From positions 1 through 59,217 of the forward strand of contig JBAXTU010000003.1 in the NCBI GenBank assembly GCA_037130015.1: a stretch of DNA of 59,217 nucleotides, read 5' to 3'. The stretch is from JBAXTU01 sp037130015 (GTDB lineage: Bacteria > Patescibacteriota > Patescibacteriia > 2-01-FULL-39-33). The stretch's first letter is position 1, and each line of letters starts with the position of its first letter. The notes under the pieces are model-generated. The model was given only the letters and a program-made list of their open reading frames with translations, had not been told where the DNA came from and did not search any database. The translations under genes and the position numbers were made by a program. Positions 1 through 8,897 of this stretch are shown here, in pieces.

Positions 1-62
1 TTGAAAATGATAATAAAGAATTAGATAAATCAGATTTTTTAATAAGAGGGTTAGTTGAATTA

Positions 63-1262
63 TTGGATATATTAGATGATATTGATTTAAAAGGTAAAAA
101 AGATTTAGTGCGTGCAGACTTTAATGTACCGCTCGTCAATGGTCGAGTGGGGGCGAGCGAGGACTTTCGCATTGTTCGTACAGCTCCGACCATTGAATAT
201 TTGATTAAAAAAGGTGCCAAAGTTATTATTATGGCGCATCTTGGTCGTCCCGCCCATATTGCTTCGCAAAATATTGCGGGCAAGCTAGATTTTATAGTCA
301 ATCCAAAATTAAGCTTGAAACCAGTCGCCAAACGATTATCTCAAGTTATTAAAAAACCGGTAAAATTATCACCGGAAGTTATTGGCAAAGAAACAGACAA
401 ATTGGTTGCCAATTTAAAAAACGGTGAAGTTTTGTTGTTAGAAAATATCCGTTTTGATGCGCGAGAAGAAAAAGCCGACAAGGTTTTTACCAAACAACTC
501 TCAAAACTCGGTGATATTTTTGTTAATGACGGTTTTGCGGTCTCTCATCGCGACCAAGCTTCTGTTTCCACGATTCAACAATTTTTGCCATCTTATGCCG
601 GCTTGCTTTTGACTCAAGAAATTGATTATTTGAGTCGCGCCTTAAAAAATCCAAAAAAACCATTGGTCGTAATTATTGGTGGCGCCAAGATTTCCACCAA
701 AATGAAAGTGATTAAAAATTTCACCAAAGTTGCCAAACACATTCTTTTGGGCGGAGCTTTGGCTAATACTGTTTTGCATGTTATGGGTGTGTCCGTGGGA
801 AAATCAATGGTTGAACCGGAAATGTTCAAAGAAGTGAAGAAATTCAAATTAACTGACAACCAAATCGTGGTGCCAGTGGACGGTGTGATGGGCAAAAGCT
901 ATCAAAGTAAAATTGGTCACATGGATGCGTTGGCTGATATCAAGTCTAATGAATTGGTTTTGGACATTGGACCGGAAACTGTTAAATTGTATAGCAAAAT
1001 ACTCACCAGCGCCAAAATGGTGATGTGGAATGGGCCAATGGGACTGATTGAAAATCCACAGTTTGCCAAAGGCACCAAAGGTTTGATAAAATTTTTAGCA
1101 AATAGCCAGGCCGAAACCATTGTCGGTGGAGGCGAAACCGTGCAGATGATCCGTCGTATGAAATTGCAAGATAAATTTAGTTTTATTTCCACTGGCGGGG
1201 GAGCCATGTTGGAATTTTTGGAAGGCAAGAAAATGCCGGGATTAAGAAAAATAATTAAATAA
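63..1262 (+). CDS. pgk: Phosphoglycerate kinase
   Basis: Makes ATP from 1,3-bisphosphoglycerate in cytosolic lower glycolysis. The 399-residue length is normal. Visible family marks are the N-terminal RADFNVP substrate segment, the AHLGRP loop, GGAKIS, the nucleotide-site WNGPMG stretch and the C-terminal STGGGAMLEFLEG signature. The start is uncertain: the TTG at 63 is the first plausible initiator next to the family's normal N-terminus, with GAGGG at 46-50, but the same frame stays open upstream to the window edge with no stop, so an earlier start or a fusion to an upstream domain is possible. It heads a run containing eno and two gpmI genes, so the lower glycolytic steps are clustered here. 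Function is secure; only the N-terminus is in doubt. Confidence 0.95.
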   Translation: MDILDDIDLKGKKDLVRADFNVPLVNGRVGASEDFRIVRTAPTIEYLIKKGAKVIIMAHLGRPAHIASQNIAGKLDFIVNPKLSLKPVAKRLSQVIKKPVKLSPEVIGKETDKLVANLKNGEVLLLENIRFDAREEKADKVFTKQLSKLGDIFVNDGFAVSHRDQASVSTIQQFLPSYAGLLLTQEIDYLSRALKNPKKPLVVIIGGAKISTKMKVIKNFTKVAKHILLGGALANTVLHVMGVSVGKSMVEPEMFKEVKKFKLTDNQIVVPVDGVMGKSYQSKIGHMDALADIKSNELVLDIGPETVKLYSKILTSAKMVMWNGPMGLIENPQFAKGTKGLIKFLANSQAETIVGGGETVQMIRRMKLQDKFSFISTGGGAMLEFLEGKKMPGLRKIIK

Positions 1263-1275
1263 TTAAAAAAATAAT

Positions 1276-2088
1276 ATGGAGGAACAACAACATTCAATTT
1301 GCGGTGCTGGCGGTTGCCATGGTCATCATCTTATTCATTTGGCCAAACATGCTATTCTTGGTATTTTAGTTTTGGCTCTGATTATTTATGTCAGTGCTTT
1401 GACAAAAAATGCTATTCGTCAATATGATTATATTGGCAAGACACTAGATGCTAAAGATTTAGTGACAGTCACTGGCGAAGGCAAGGTGACGGCTACGCCC
1501 GATGTAGCTGTATTAAGTATTGGTGTTATTAGTGAAGCGCCAACTGTGGCTCAGGCTACCAAAGATAATACTGACAAAATGAATAAAATTATTGAAGCTA
1601 TAAAAAACCAATTTCAAGTTGAGGATAAGGATTTAAAAACCGAAGCTTATAGTGTCAGTCCTAGGTATAATTGGACCAATAACCAACAAAAAATAATTGG
1701 TTATGGTGTTAATCAAGATTTGCAGGTAAAAATGAGAAACTTTGATAAAGTTGGTGATTTATTAGGTCAGTCAACAATCCTTGGTGCTAATAGCGTGAGT
1801 GGGCCTCAGTTTATTATTGATGATCCGGAAAAAGCCAAAGCCGAGGCTAGAGCCAAAGCCATTGCTCAAGCCAAAGAAAAAGCCAAAGTTTTGTCCGAAC
1901 AGGTTGGTATTGGGTTGGGGAGAATTGTTAATTTCAGTGAAGATGGTGGTAATTATGTGATGCCCATGTATAGATCAATGGCTGTAGCTGATTCTGCTGG
2001 CTCAGCAATGATTAAATCATCTCCGGATATTCAAGTTGGCAGTCAGGATATTACGGTGGATGTGAGTATTAGTTATCAAATCAGATAA
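1276..2088 (+). CDS. SIMPL-domain (DUF541, YggE-like) membrane-anchored protein
   Basis: A 270-residue protein with a Cys/His-rich cytoplasmic N-terminus (residues 1-24), one transmembrane segment at about 25-45, then a SIMPL/DUF541 domain at about 60-270. The domain is recognised by the opening VTVTGEGKVTATPDVA, the AKAEARAKAIAQAKEKA helix and the closing QDITVDVSISYQI strand. SIMPL proteins are periplasmic or surface proteins of poorly defined, stress-related role. It starts 13 nt after pgk and is probably co-transcribed with the glycolytic genes. The GGCHGHHLIH stretch before the membrane segment could bind metal; this is inference only. Confidence 0.85.
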   Translation: MEEQQHSICGAGGCHGHHLIHLAKHAILGILVLALIIYVSALTKNAIRQYDYIGKTLDAKDLVTVTGEGKVTATPDVAVLSIGVISEAPTVAQATKDNTDKMNKIIEAIKNQFQVEDKDLKTEAYSVSPRYNWTNNQQKIIGYGVNQDLQVKMRNFDKVGDLLGQSTILGANSVSGPQFIIDDPEKAKAEARAKAIAQAKEKAKVLSEQVGIGLGRIVNFSEDGGNYVMPMYRSMAVADSAGSAMIKSSPDIQVGSQDITVDVSISYQIR

Positions 2089-2104
2089 AAAATAATTTAA
2101 AATC

Positions 2105-2734
2105 ATGAAATTTTCATTAAATCATAAAGCGTCATTTATTTTTGTGTTGCTGATAGTTTGTTTTTTAGTGCCTTTAAAAAGTATGGCGCAGGTTAGCACT
2201 ACTGTTTCTAGTACTGCTCCTGATTTGAATATAACTTTAAATCTTCCTTCTAAAGCAGTTTTGGGATCTGGAGCTATGATTAGTGCGTTAATAAAAGATT
2301 TAAATAATTCCAATCCGGAAATTCAAAGTATTATTACTTCAATTATTAGTAATAATCAAAGTTTAATTGTGGACACTAGAAATGCAGTTCAAAATATTGG
2401 TCCCGATGGTTTGAATTATAAATTTAATGTTGATGCTTCAAAATTTAATTTGGGTAAAAATAGTGTGATGGTTAAGGTTAATGTCGGCACTAGCACCGAA
2501 AGTAGTTCAACTGCCTCTATTAATGTTGTTTCTAATAAAAATGTTAAAATTCCATATGGCAATGGTACTATTTTGATTAGTAAGTTTTCTGGTCGTGCTT
2601 ATTTGGTTAAAGATAAAATGAAGCAGTATATTAGCACTATTGAGGAATTAAAAAAATATCGTAAGAATAGAAGTATTAAGGTTAGTGATAATATTTTGAG
2701 TTTGTATCAGGATTTTATTACCAAACAAAAATAA
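2105..2734 (+). CDS. Secreted protein of unknown function with C-terminal surface repeat
   Basis: A 209-residue protein with a clear signal peptide (basic start, hydrophobic stretch at about 12-27, likely cleavage after SMAQ). A Ser/Thr/Asn-rich beta-type domain follows at about 30-150. The last 50 residues match, by eye, the two C-terminal units of the large surface protein at 54252: a strand pair ending in a charged turn, then a TIEEL helix, a K-rich stretch, and a final ILSLY helix. I recognise no enzyme motif. It follows the SIMPL gene by 16 nt and precedes eno by 22 nt, so it is inside the glycolytic operon although it is exported. Confidence 0.75.
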   Translation: MKFSLNHKASFIFVLLIVCFLVPLKSMAQVSTTVSSTAPDLNITLNLPSKAVLGSGAMISALIKDLNNSNPEIQSIITSIISNNQSLIVDTRNAVQNIGPDGLNYKFNVDASKFNLGKNSVMVKVNVGTSTESSSTASINVVSNKNVKIPYGNGTILISKFSGRAYLVKDKMKQYISTIEELKKYRKNRSIKVSDNILSLYQDFITKQK

Positions 2735-2756
2735 AAAATAAATAAGATATAAAAAC

Positions 2757-4007
2757 ATGGCAAAAATTGCATCAATCAAGGGGAGGGAAATTTTAGATTC
2801 TCGCGGTAATCCGACCGTGGAAGTGGAAGTTGTTTTGGACAATGGTAAAAAAGCCTGGGCTGGAGTGCCCTCCGGAGCCTCTACGGGCTCGCGTGAAGCG
2901 TTGGAGCTTCGTGATGGCGATTCTGGCCGGTATGGCGGAAAAGGCGTTTTAAACGCAGTTAAAAACGTTAATGAAATTATAGCGCCAAAATTGATTGGCA
3001 TGGAAGCCGATGAACAAAAAGCCATTGATGACTTGATGATTAGTCTTGATGGCACAGAAAATAAATCAAAATTAGGTGCCAACGCCATGCTCGGCGTGTC
3101 CATGGCTGTGGCTCGTACGGCTGCTTTTTCAGCTGGTCAGCCGTTGTATGTTTATTTGAATGCCAAATATTGGACTGGCAAAGCCCTGACTTTCCCAGTG
3201 CCCATGATGAATATTATGAACGGTGGCGCTCATGCTGGCTGGTCCATTGATATTCAAGAATTTATGATCACGCCACAACAAAGCAATATCAAAGAAGCCA
3301 TCCGTTGTGGAGCCGAAGTTTTTCATGCGCTCAAAAAATTATTGTCGGCTGATAATTTTCCTGTCACCGTTGGTGATGAAGGCGGTTATGCGCCAAAGCT
3401 TGGTGGCAATGAAAAAGCGCTTGAGCTGATTGAAAAAGCTATTGCTTCTGCTGGTTATAAATTAGGGGAAAATGTAAAGCTGGCCATTGACAGCGCCGCT
3501 TCGGAATTTTTTGCTGATGGCAAATATGATATGAAAGCTGATCAAAAAATCAGAACTGCTGAAGAAATGATTGAAATGTATAGCGCTTGGTGCGAAAAAT
3601 ATCCTATTCAATCATTAGAAGACGGTTTGGCTGAAGGTGATTGGGATGGCTGGGCCAAGCTTACTGAAAAATTAGGTGGCAAGATTTCTTTGGTCGGTGA
3701 TGATTTGTTCGTCACCAATCCAAAAATTTTGCGTGAAGGCATTGATAAAAAAGTTGCCAATGCTATTTTAATCAAATTAAATCAAATCGGTACTTTGAGC
3801 GAAACTGTGGAGGCTATGCAACTCGCCCAGGCTAATAATTACAAATTGGCTGTTAGTCACAGAAGTGGCGAGACTCCAGATGATTTTATTTCTGATTTGG
3901 CTGTGGCCTCTGGCGCTGAATATATCAAGACTGGCTCACTCAGTCGCGGTGAACGAGTGTCCAAATATAATCGGTTGATGGAGATTTGGGATGAACTGGG
4001 AAAATAA
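2757..4007 (+). CDS. eno: Enolase
   Basis: Converts 2-phosphoglycerate to phosphoenolpyruvate; also an RNA-degradosome partner in some bacteria. At 416 residues it is slightly short but complete. Visible motifs are the SGASTG mobile loop, GDEGGYAP, the metal-binding segments around SLEDGLAEGDW and GDDLFVTN, the catalytic lysine region LIKLNQIGTLSET, and the signature VSHRSGETPDDFI. The ATG at 2757 gives the canonical N-terminus (IKGREILDSRGNPTVE). A strong terminator follows directly, so eno closes the pgk operon. Confidence 0.97.
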   Translation: MAKIASIKGREILDSRGNPTVEVEVVLDNGKKAWAGVPSGASTGSREALELRDGDSGRYGGKGVLNAVKNVNEIIAPKLIGMEADEQKAIDDLMISLDGTENKSKLGANAMLGVSMAVARTAAFSAGQPLYVYLNAKYWTGKALTFPVPMMNIMNGGAHAGWSIDIQEFMITPQQSNIKEAIRCGAEVFHALKKLLSADNFPVTVGDEGGYAPKLGGNEKALELIEKAIASAGYKLGENVKLAIDSAASEFFADGKYDMKADQKIRTAEEMIEMYSAWCEKYPIQSLEDGLAEGDWDGWAKLTEKLGGKISLVGDDLFVTNPKILREGIDKKVANAILIKLNQIGTLSETVEAMQLAQANNYKLAVSHRSGETPDDFISDLAVASGAEYIKTGSLSRGERVSKYNRLMEIWDELGK

Positions 4008-4022
4008 AAATATTCTAAAATA

Positions 4023-4051
4023 AAAAAGAGCGTTTAAAAGCGCTCTTTTTT
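4023..4051 (+). terminator. Intrinsic terminator after eno
   Basis: An AAGAGCG/CGCTCTT stem with an 8-nt loop, flanked by an A-tract and followed by a run of Ts. It lies 16 nt after the eno stop and separates the pgk-eno operon from gpmI. Confidence 0.85.
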
Positions 4052-4065
4052 AGTTGACTAAAATG

Positions 4066-4074
4066 TGATATAAT
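4066..4074 (+). promoter_or_regulatory. Extended -10 promoter for gpmI
   Basis: TGATATAAT is a perfect extended -10 (TGn plus TATAAT at 4069-4074), just after the eno terminator and 22 nt before the gpmI start. No good -35 exists at 17 nt spacing, as is normal for extended -10 promoters. Confidence 0.7.
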
Positions 4075-4096
4075 AAGACAAAATTAAGTTGAATAA

Positions 4097-5686
4097 ATGA
4101 CTGCTAAAAAAACAACCCTGCCTATCCGGCAGGCAGGTAAAAATTTAAAATCAACCAAGGTTGTTTTGTTGGTTCTTGACGGTTGGGGGTTGGGAAGGGA
4201 TGACAAAAGCAATCCTATATATGTCGCCAAGACGCCATTTATGGATTCGTTGTATAAAAAATATCCCAACACACGGATTTGCGCTTCGGGCAAATGTGTT
4301 GGTTTGCCAATAGATCAGGTGGGTAATTCCGAAGCTGGTCATATTAATTTGGGTGCTGGCCGGATTGTTGATCAGGACATAGTCAAAATTTCCAAAGCTA
4401 TTAATACTGGAGAATTTTTGAAGAATCCGGCTTTTGGCGCGGCCATTCATCATGTTAAAAAAAGAAAATCAGCTTTACATATCATGGGATTGCTCTCAAA
4501 TAATCAGAGTCCGCATAGCGATCCTGATCATTTGCTGGCGCTCATCACTTTGGCTAGAAAAAACAAAGTTAAAAAAGTTTATCTTCATTTGTTTACTGAT
4601 GGCCGTGATAGTCCTCAGCGCGGGGCATTAGAGTCTGTTATGGCGCTAGAAAGATTTTTACGTCCCAATGAAATCATTGCTACTATTATCGGACGTTTTT
4701 ATGCCATGGATAGGAAGAAAATGTGGAAACGAACACTTTGGGCATATGATGCTATGACGAGTGGCCGTGGCCACAAAGCCAATAGTCCGCAAGCTGGTAT
4801 TAGTCGCGCTTATAATGCCAATGTCACCGACGAATTTATTGAGCCGATTGTGATGTATAAAAAAGGTAAAATGGTGCCACGCATCAGTGATGGCGATGCT
4901 GTTGTATTTTTCAATCTTCGCAGTGATCGTGCGCGACAGCTCACCAAGCCTTTTGTTCAAGATGATTTTGAAGCTAAAAATTCAGGTTCTTCCAAGCGTC
5001 AAGAAATTTTACAGAATTTAACTTTCGTGGCTATGACTGATTTTGGTCCGGACTTGGACAGTATTTTGACAGCTTTTCCTTCGGAAGATGTTAAAGACAG
5101 CTTGGTTAAGGTTCTTAAAAATAAAAAACAAATTTATATTGCTGAGAGTGAAAAATATGCGCATGTCACTTTTTTCTTTAATGGTGGCTATGCCGATCCT
5201 ATTGCCGGTGAAAAACGTGTGAATATTCCTTCACCTGATGTTGATTCATACGACCAAACACCGCTCATGTCCACGGCCAAAATCGCTTCGCGCATTATTT
5301 CATCGCTAAAAAAATACGATTTTATTATGGCTAATTTTGCTTGCCCGGATATGGTGGGGCACACTGGCAATTTTGAGGCTTGCGTCAAAGCAGTGGAGGG
5401 TGTGGATAAATATGTCAAAAAAGTGGCGCAAAATGTGCTAAAAAACAACAGTATCTTGATAATTACGGCCGATCATGGTAATGTTGAGTACAAGCTCAAT
5501 TTGGAAACAAAAGAAATTATGACCGAGCATACAACCAATCCAGTGCCGTTTATTGTGGTTGGTCGTGATAAACAAAAAGGCAAAAGATTTCCCGCCGATG
5601 GTATTCTTGGTAATGTAGCGCCAACTATTTTGAAATTTTTTGGAATTAAAAAAAATAAATTAATGAGTAAGAAAAGTTTAATTTAA
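4097..5686 (+). CDS. gpmI: 2,3-bisphosphoglycerate-independent phosphoglycerate mutase, copy 1
   Basis: Interconverts 3- and 2-phosphoglycerate using two metal ions and a phosphoserine. Its 529 residues carry the LLVLDGWG start of the phosphatase domain, the catalytic serine in GNSEAGH, TDGRD, GRFYAMDR, EKYAHVTFFFNGG, and the metal ligands in PDMVGHTGN, TADHGNVE and MTEHTTNP. All appear intact. The first about 25 residues are an extra lysine-rich leader containing a palindromic repeat in frame (LPIRQAG); the paralogue directly downstream lacks it. A start downstream of the repeat has no ATG before the conserved core, so the repeat seems to be translated. A second full copy begins 9 nt after this stop. 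Confidence 0.95.
   Translation: MTAKKTTLPIRQAGKNLKSTKVVLLVLDGWGLGRDDKSNPIYVAKTPFMDSLYKKYPNTRICASGKCVGLPIDQVGNSEAGHINLGAGRIVDQDIVKISKAINTGEFLKNPAFGAAIHHVKKRKSALHIMGLLSNNQSPHSDPDHLLALITLARKNKVKKVYLHLFTDGRDSPQRGALESVMALERFLRPNEIIATIIGRFYAMDRKKMWKRTLWAYDAMTSGRGHKANSPQAGISRAYNANVTDEFIEPIVMYKKGKMVPRISDGDAVVFFNLRSDRARQLTKPFVQDDFEAKNSGSSKRQEILQNLTFVAMTDFGPDLDSILTAFPSEDVKDSLVKVLKNKKQIYIAESEKYAHVTFFFNGGYADPIAGEKRVNIPSPDVDSYDQTPLMSTAKIASRIISSLKKYDFIMANFACPDMVGHTGNFEACVKAVEGVDKYVKKVAQNVLKNNSILIITADHGNVEYKLNLETKEIMTEHTTNPVPFIVVGRDKQKGKRFPADGILGNVAPTILKFFGIKKNKLMSKKSLI
4116..4137 (+). repeat. Palindromic repeat inside the gpmI N-terminus
   Basis: CCTGCC at 4117-4122 can pair with GGCAGG at 4128-4133 or 4132-4137. 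The element reads in frame as LPIRQAG near the N-terminus of gpmI copy 1. It is G+C-rich against its AT-rich surroundings and is absent from the tandem paralogue, which suggests insertion of a mobile palindromic element. Confidence 0.65.
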
Positions 5687-5694
5687 ATTTTATT

Positions 5695-7293
5695 ATGCCA
5701 GACTTAGATAATCAACCAACACGCCCCAAGCCAGTTATTTTAATAATTTTAGATGGCTGGGGTATTGCTCCGCCCTCCCGTGGCAATGCCATTACTTTGG
5801 CCAAGACGCCTACACTTAGCGGACTCATCAAAACTTATCCTGCCATGACACTTCAAGCCTCGGGTGAAGCTGTTGGTTTGTCGTGGGGAGAAATTGGCAA
5901 TTCCGAAGTGGGGCACATGAATCTTGGTTCAGGCAAATTAATTTATCAAAATTTGCCATTAATCAACAAAACCATAGCCGACGGTTCGTTTTTCCAAAAT
6001 GAAAAATTTTTAGGAGCCATTGAACATGCCAAAAAAAATAAATCAGCTTTGCATATTATGGGCCTCACTTCCAGTGGTGGTGTGCATAGCTCTATTGAGC
6101 ATCTTTATGCTTTGCTTGAACTTTGTGCCAAACACAAATTCAAGAATGTTTTTATTCATGCTTTTGTGGATGGACGCGACATGCCTTATAACTCTGGCAT
6201 TGATTTTATTAATGACATAAAAAGTAAAATTAAAGAGTATGGCGTAGGCAAGATTGCCACTGTTTCTGGTCGTTTTTATGCCATGGATAGGGATAATCAT
6301 TGGGAACGCGTGGTTTTGGCCTATAAAGCCATGGCCGAGGGGCAGTCGGAAAATAAATTTACAGATCCTGCCGAAGCAGTACAGGCTTCTTATGACAAAA
6401 AAATTTATGACGAAGAAATGGTGCCTATTGTTATTATGGAAAAAGATCAGCCCGTGGCTACTATAAAATCTGGCGACTCCATGATTTTTTTCAATTATAG
6501 ATCTGATCGTGCCAGAGAAATTACCAAGGCATTTGTGTTGCCTGGTTTTGAAAAATTTCCCCGTGAGTATGCTTCTGATTTATATTTTGTGGCCATGAAT
6601 GAATATGAAAAAGATTTGCCAGTTGAAGTGGCCTTTCCGCCAGAAACTATTCATGAGCCACTCGCTAAAATAATTTCTGAAGCCGGACTTAGTCAATTGC
6701 ATATTGCCGAAACAGAAAAATACGCGCATGTCACTTTTTTCTTTAATGGCGGATTAGAAACGCAATTTGAGGGTGAAGAGAGAATTTTAGTGCCATCTCC
6801 TCGTGTGGCTTCATACGCAGAATTGCCAGAAATGTCAGCCAAGGAAATAACAAAAAAAGTGGTCAAAGAAATCATGGATGAAAAATACGATTTTATAGTT
6901 CTTAATTTTGCCAATGCTGACATGGTTGGACATACGGGTGATCTTAAGGCCACAATCAAGGCTTGCCAGACAATTGATAATTGCTTAAAACAAATTATTG
7001 AAGTGGTGCTAGGCAAGGGAGGCGTGGCACTACTGACAGCTGACCATGGCAATGCTGAAGAGTTGGTTAATTTGCAATCAGGAAAAATAGACAAAGAACA
7101 TAGCACTTACCCGGTGCCGTTTATTATTGTTGGGAAACAATGGGAAGGCAAAACCGGCGGATTGGCTGATGTGCCCAATTCTGATTTGAGTTTGGTTCAG
7201 CCGTCAGGCTTGCTTTCTGATGTAGCTCCGACTATTTTAAAAATTCTTGATCTGCCAGAACCGTCGGAAATGACTGGACAGTCGTTGGTTTAG
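5695..7293 (+). CDS. gpmI: 2,3-bisphosphoglycerate-independent phosphoglycerate mutase, copy 2
   Basis: A 532-residue paralogue of the preceding gene, beginning 9 nt after it and surely co-transcribed. All catalytic segments are present: LIILDGWG, the serine in GNSEVGHMNLG, VDGRD, GRFYAMDRD, AETEKYAHVTFFFNGG, ADMVGHTGD, TADHGNAEEL and KEHSTYPVP. It resembles standard bacterial GpmI more closely than copy 1 (GNSEVGH rather than GNSEAGH). Two intact tandem copies in a reduced genome suggest divergence of substrate or regulation, or a recent duplication; identity between the two looks only moderate, so the duplication is not new. A terminator follows. Confidence 0.95.
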   Translation: MPDLDNQPTRPKPVILIILDGWGIAPPSRGNAITLAKTPTLSGLIKTYPAMTLQASGEAVGLSWGEIGNSEVGHMNLGSGKLIYQNLPLINKTIADGSFFQNEKFLGAIEHAKKNKSALHIMGLTSSGGVHSSIEHLYALLELCAKHKFKNVFIHAFVDGRDMPYNSGIDFINDIKSKIKEYGVGKIATVSGRFYAMDRDNHWERVVLAYKAMAEGQSENKFTDPAEAVQASYDKKIYDEEMVPIVIMEKDQPVATIKSGDSMIFFNYRSDRAREITKAFVLPGFEKFPREYASDLYFVAMNEYEKDLPVEVAFPPETIHEPLAKIISEAGLSQLHIAETEKYAHVTFFFNGGLETQFEGEERILVPSPRVASYAELPEMSAKEITKKVVKEIMDEKYDFIVLNFANADMVGHTGDLKATIKACQTIDNCLKQIIEVVLGKGGVALLTADHGNAEELVNLQSGKIDKEHSTYPVPFIIVGKQWEGKTGGLADVPNSDLSLVQPSGLLSDVAPTILKILDLPEPSEMTGQSLV

Positions 7294-7318
7294 GCATTTG
7301 TTTCAGATAATCGCAATC

Positions 7319-7343
7319 AGCTCGCCCAGTGGCGCGCTTTTTT
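7319..7343 (+). terminator. Intrinsic terminator after gpmI copy 2
   Basis: An AGCTCGCC/GGCGCGCT stem with one mismatch and a 4-nt loop, followed by six Ts, 25 nt after the stop codon. Confidence 0.7.
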
Positions 7344-7391
7344 GTTTTGGCACTTGATTTTTTTGTCTAAAAATGATATTTTATAACTATT

Positions 7392-8897
7392 ATGACTAGA
7401 ACAAAATTTTATCAAAGACTGGCCGAAATATTTCCAGCCAGCACTATTTGGCTCACTTTTGCCGCCGCTATTATTTTATCTTTTGCCCAGCCACTTTGGG
7501 CGATTTATTTTGTAATTATTTTTGTAGTTTATTGGATTGTCCGTTTGTTTTATATGATGGTTTGGCTGGTTTTGTCTTGGTTTAAATATCGTCGTGATAT
7601 AAAAGTTGACTGGTTTAATGAATTAAAAAAATTAGATAAAAATTATCTTGAGTATTATCACATTATTACTTTCCCCACTTACAAAGAACCGCTAGAAGTG
7701 ATAGAAAGATCTTTTCAGGCACTGGTAGATAGTCATTATCCCAAAGATAAAATGATCGTAGCGCTGGGCGGTGAAGATCGTGATCGGGAAAATTTTGAAA
7801 TTATTGCTGAAAAAATTAGAGCTAAATTCGGCAATCAATTTTTCAGACTGCTCACTACCGTGCATGTGCGTCAAGATGATGAATTGCCGGGCAAGGGGAG
7901 TAATGTGCATTTCATGGAATTAAATTTGAAAAAAGAAATTGATTCTTTGAATTTAGAATATGAAAAAATAATCGTATCTTGTTTTGATATTGAGACTTTG
8001 CCTCACAATCAATACTTTGCATACTTGACACACAAATATCTAACCCATCCCAATCCAACTCACGCCAGTTATCAGCCTCTCATTTTGTATAACAATAATA
8101 TTTGGGAATCAAATCCGATTATCAGAGTGGTTGCTTCGGCCACGACTTTTTGGCTGTTGACAGATTTATCACGGCCCGACAGATTGCTGACTTTTTCGTC
8201 TCATAGTATGAGTTGGAAAATGTTGGTTGATGTTGGCTTTCATGACAAGACTATTGTCACGGAGGATTCGCGTATTTGTTTGCAAGCCATGGTGCATTAT
8301 GATGGCGACTATGAAGTTGTGCCAATGTTTACAACTTTGTCCATGGATACTGTTTATATTGGTGATTTAAAACGCAGTTTAGTTAATCAATATAAACAAA
8401 TGCAACGCTGGGGCTGGGGAGTGGAACATTTTCCTTGGATGTGGGATAATTTTTTCGGCTCTCATGCTAATCGCAAAATTCCTTTTAAAAAACGATCATT
8501 ATATCTTTGGAACCAATTTGAAGGTATGTATTCTTGGGCTGTTTCTCCTTTGCTTATTTTTATTGTCGGCCGTTTGCCATTAATTATGGCGGACTCATCT
8601 GACAAAACCACGGCTTTTTTTCAGAATGCGCCCAAGACTTTGGAAATGTTGATGACAGTCGGCATGACCGGATTGATCGTAAATTCTATTATGTACACTT
8701 TGATGTTGCCAGGTAGGCCAGAAGGTTATGGACGATTAAATTATTTTATTATGGTTTTGCAATGGGTGATTTTCCCATTTACTATGATAATATTTGGTTC
8801 TTTTCCAGCTACAGATGCTCAAACACGCCTTTTGCTTGGTGGTAAATATCGTCTCGGTTTTTGGGTGACTGAAAAAGTAATTAAAGATAAAAAATAA
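7392..8897 (+). CDS. Membrane glycosyltransferase, family 2 (cellulose-synthase-like fold)
   Basis: A 501-residue integral membrane enzyme. Two N-terminal TM helices (about 18-38 and 40-65) precede a cytoplasmic GT-A domain at about 70-370. Candidate acidic motifs are GGEDRD, CFDIETL (DxE metal-site position), TEDSR (catalytic ED position) and a QMQRW box matching the Q/RxxRW signature of processive GT2 enzymes. Three or four TM helices follow at about 375-485. It probably transfers sugar from a nucleotide donor onto a lipid or growing glycan at the inner face of the membrane; the donor cannot be read from sequence. It overlaps the next glycosyltransferase by one base (TAATG). Confidence 0.85.
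   Translation: MTRTKFYQRLAEIFPASTIWLTFAAAIILSFAQPLWAIYFVIIFVVYWIVRLFYMMVWLVLSWFKYRRDIKVDWFNELKKLDKNYLEYYHIITFPTYKEPLEVIERSFQALVDSHYPKDKMIVALGGEDRDRENFEIIAEKIRAKFGNQFFRLLTTVHVRQDDELPGKGSNVHFMELNLKKEIDSLNLEYEKIIVSCFDIETLPHNQYFAYLTHKYLTHPNPTHASYQPLILYNNNIWESNPIIRVVASATTFWLLTDLSRPDRLLTFSSHSMSWKMLVDVGFHDKTIVTEDSRICLQAMVHYDGDYEVVPMFTTLSMDTVYIGDLKRSLVNQYKQMQRWGWGVEHFPWMWDNFFGSHANRKIPFKKRSLYLWNQFEGMYSWAVSPLLIFIVGRLPLIMADSSDKTTAFFQNAPKTLEMLMTVGMTGLIVNSIMYTLMLPGRPEGYGRLNYFIMVLQWVIFPFTMIIFGSFPATDAQTRLLLGGKYRLGFWVTEKVIKDKK

Noticed and set aside
626..1297. Minus-strand reading frames inside pgk and similar antisense frames in other housekeeping genes
   Set aside because: They are out-of-frame shadows of strongly recognised proteins with no ribosome sites or family similarity.
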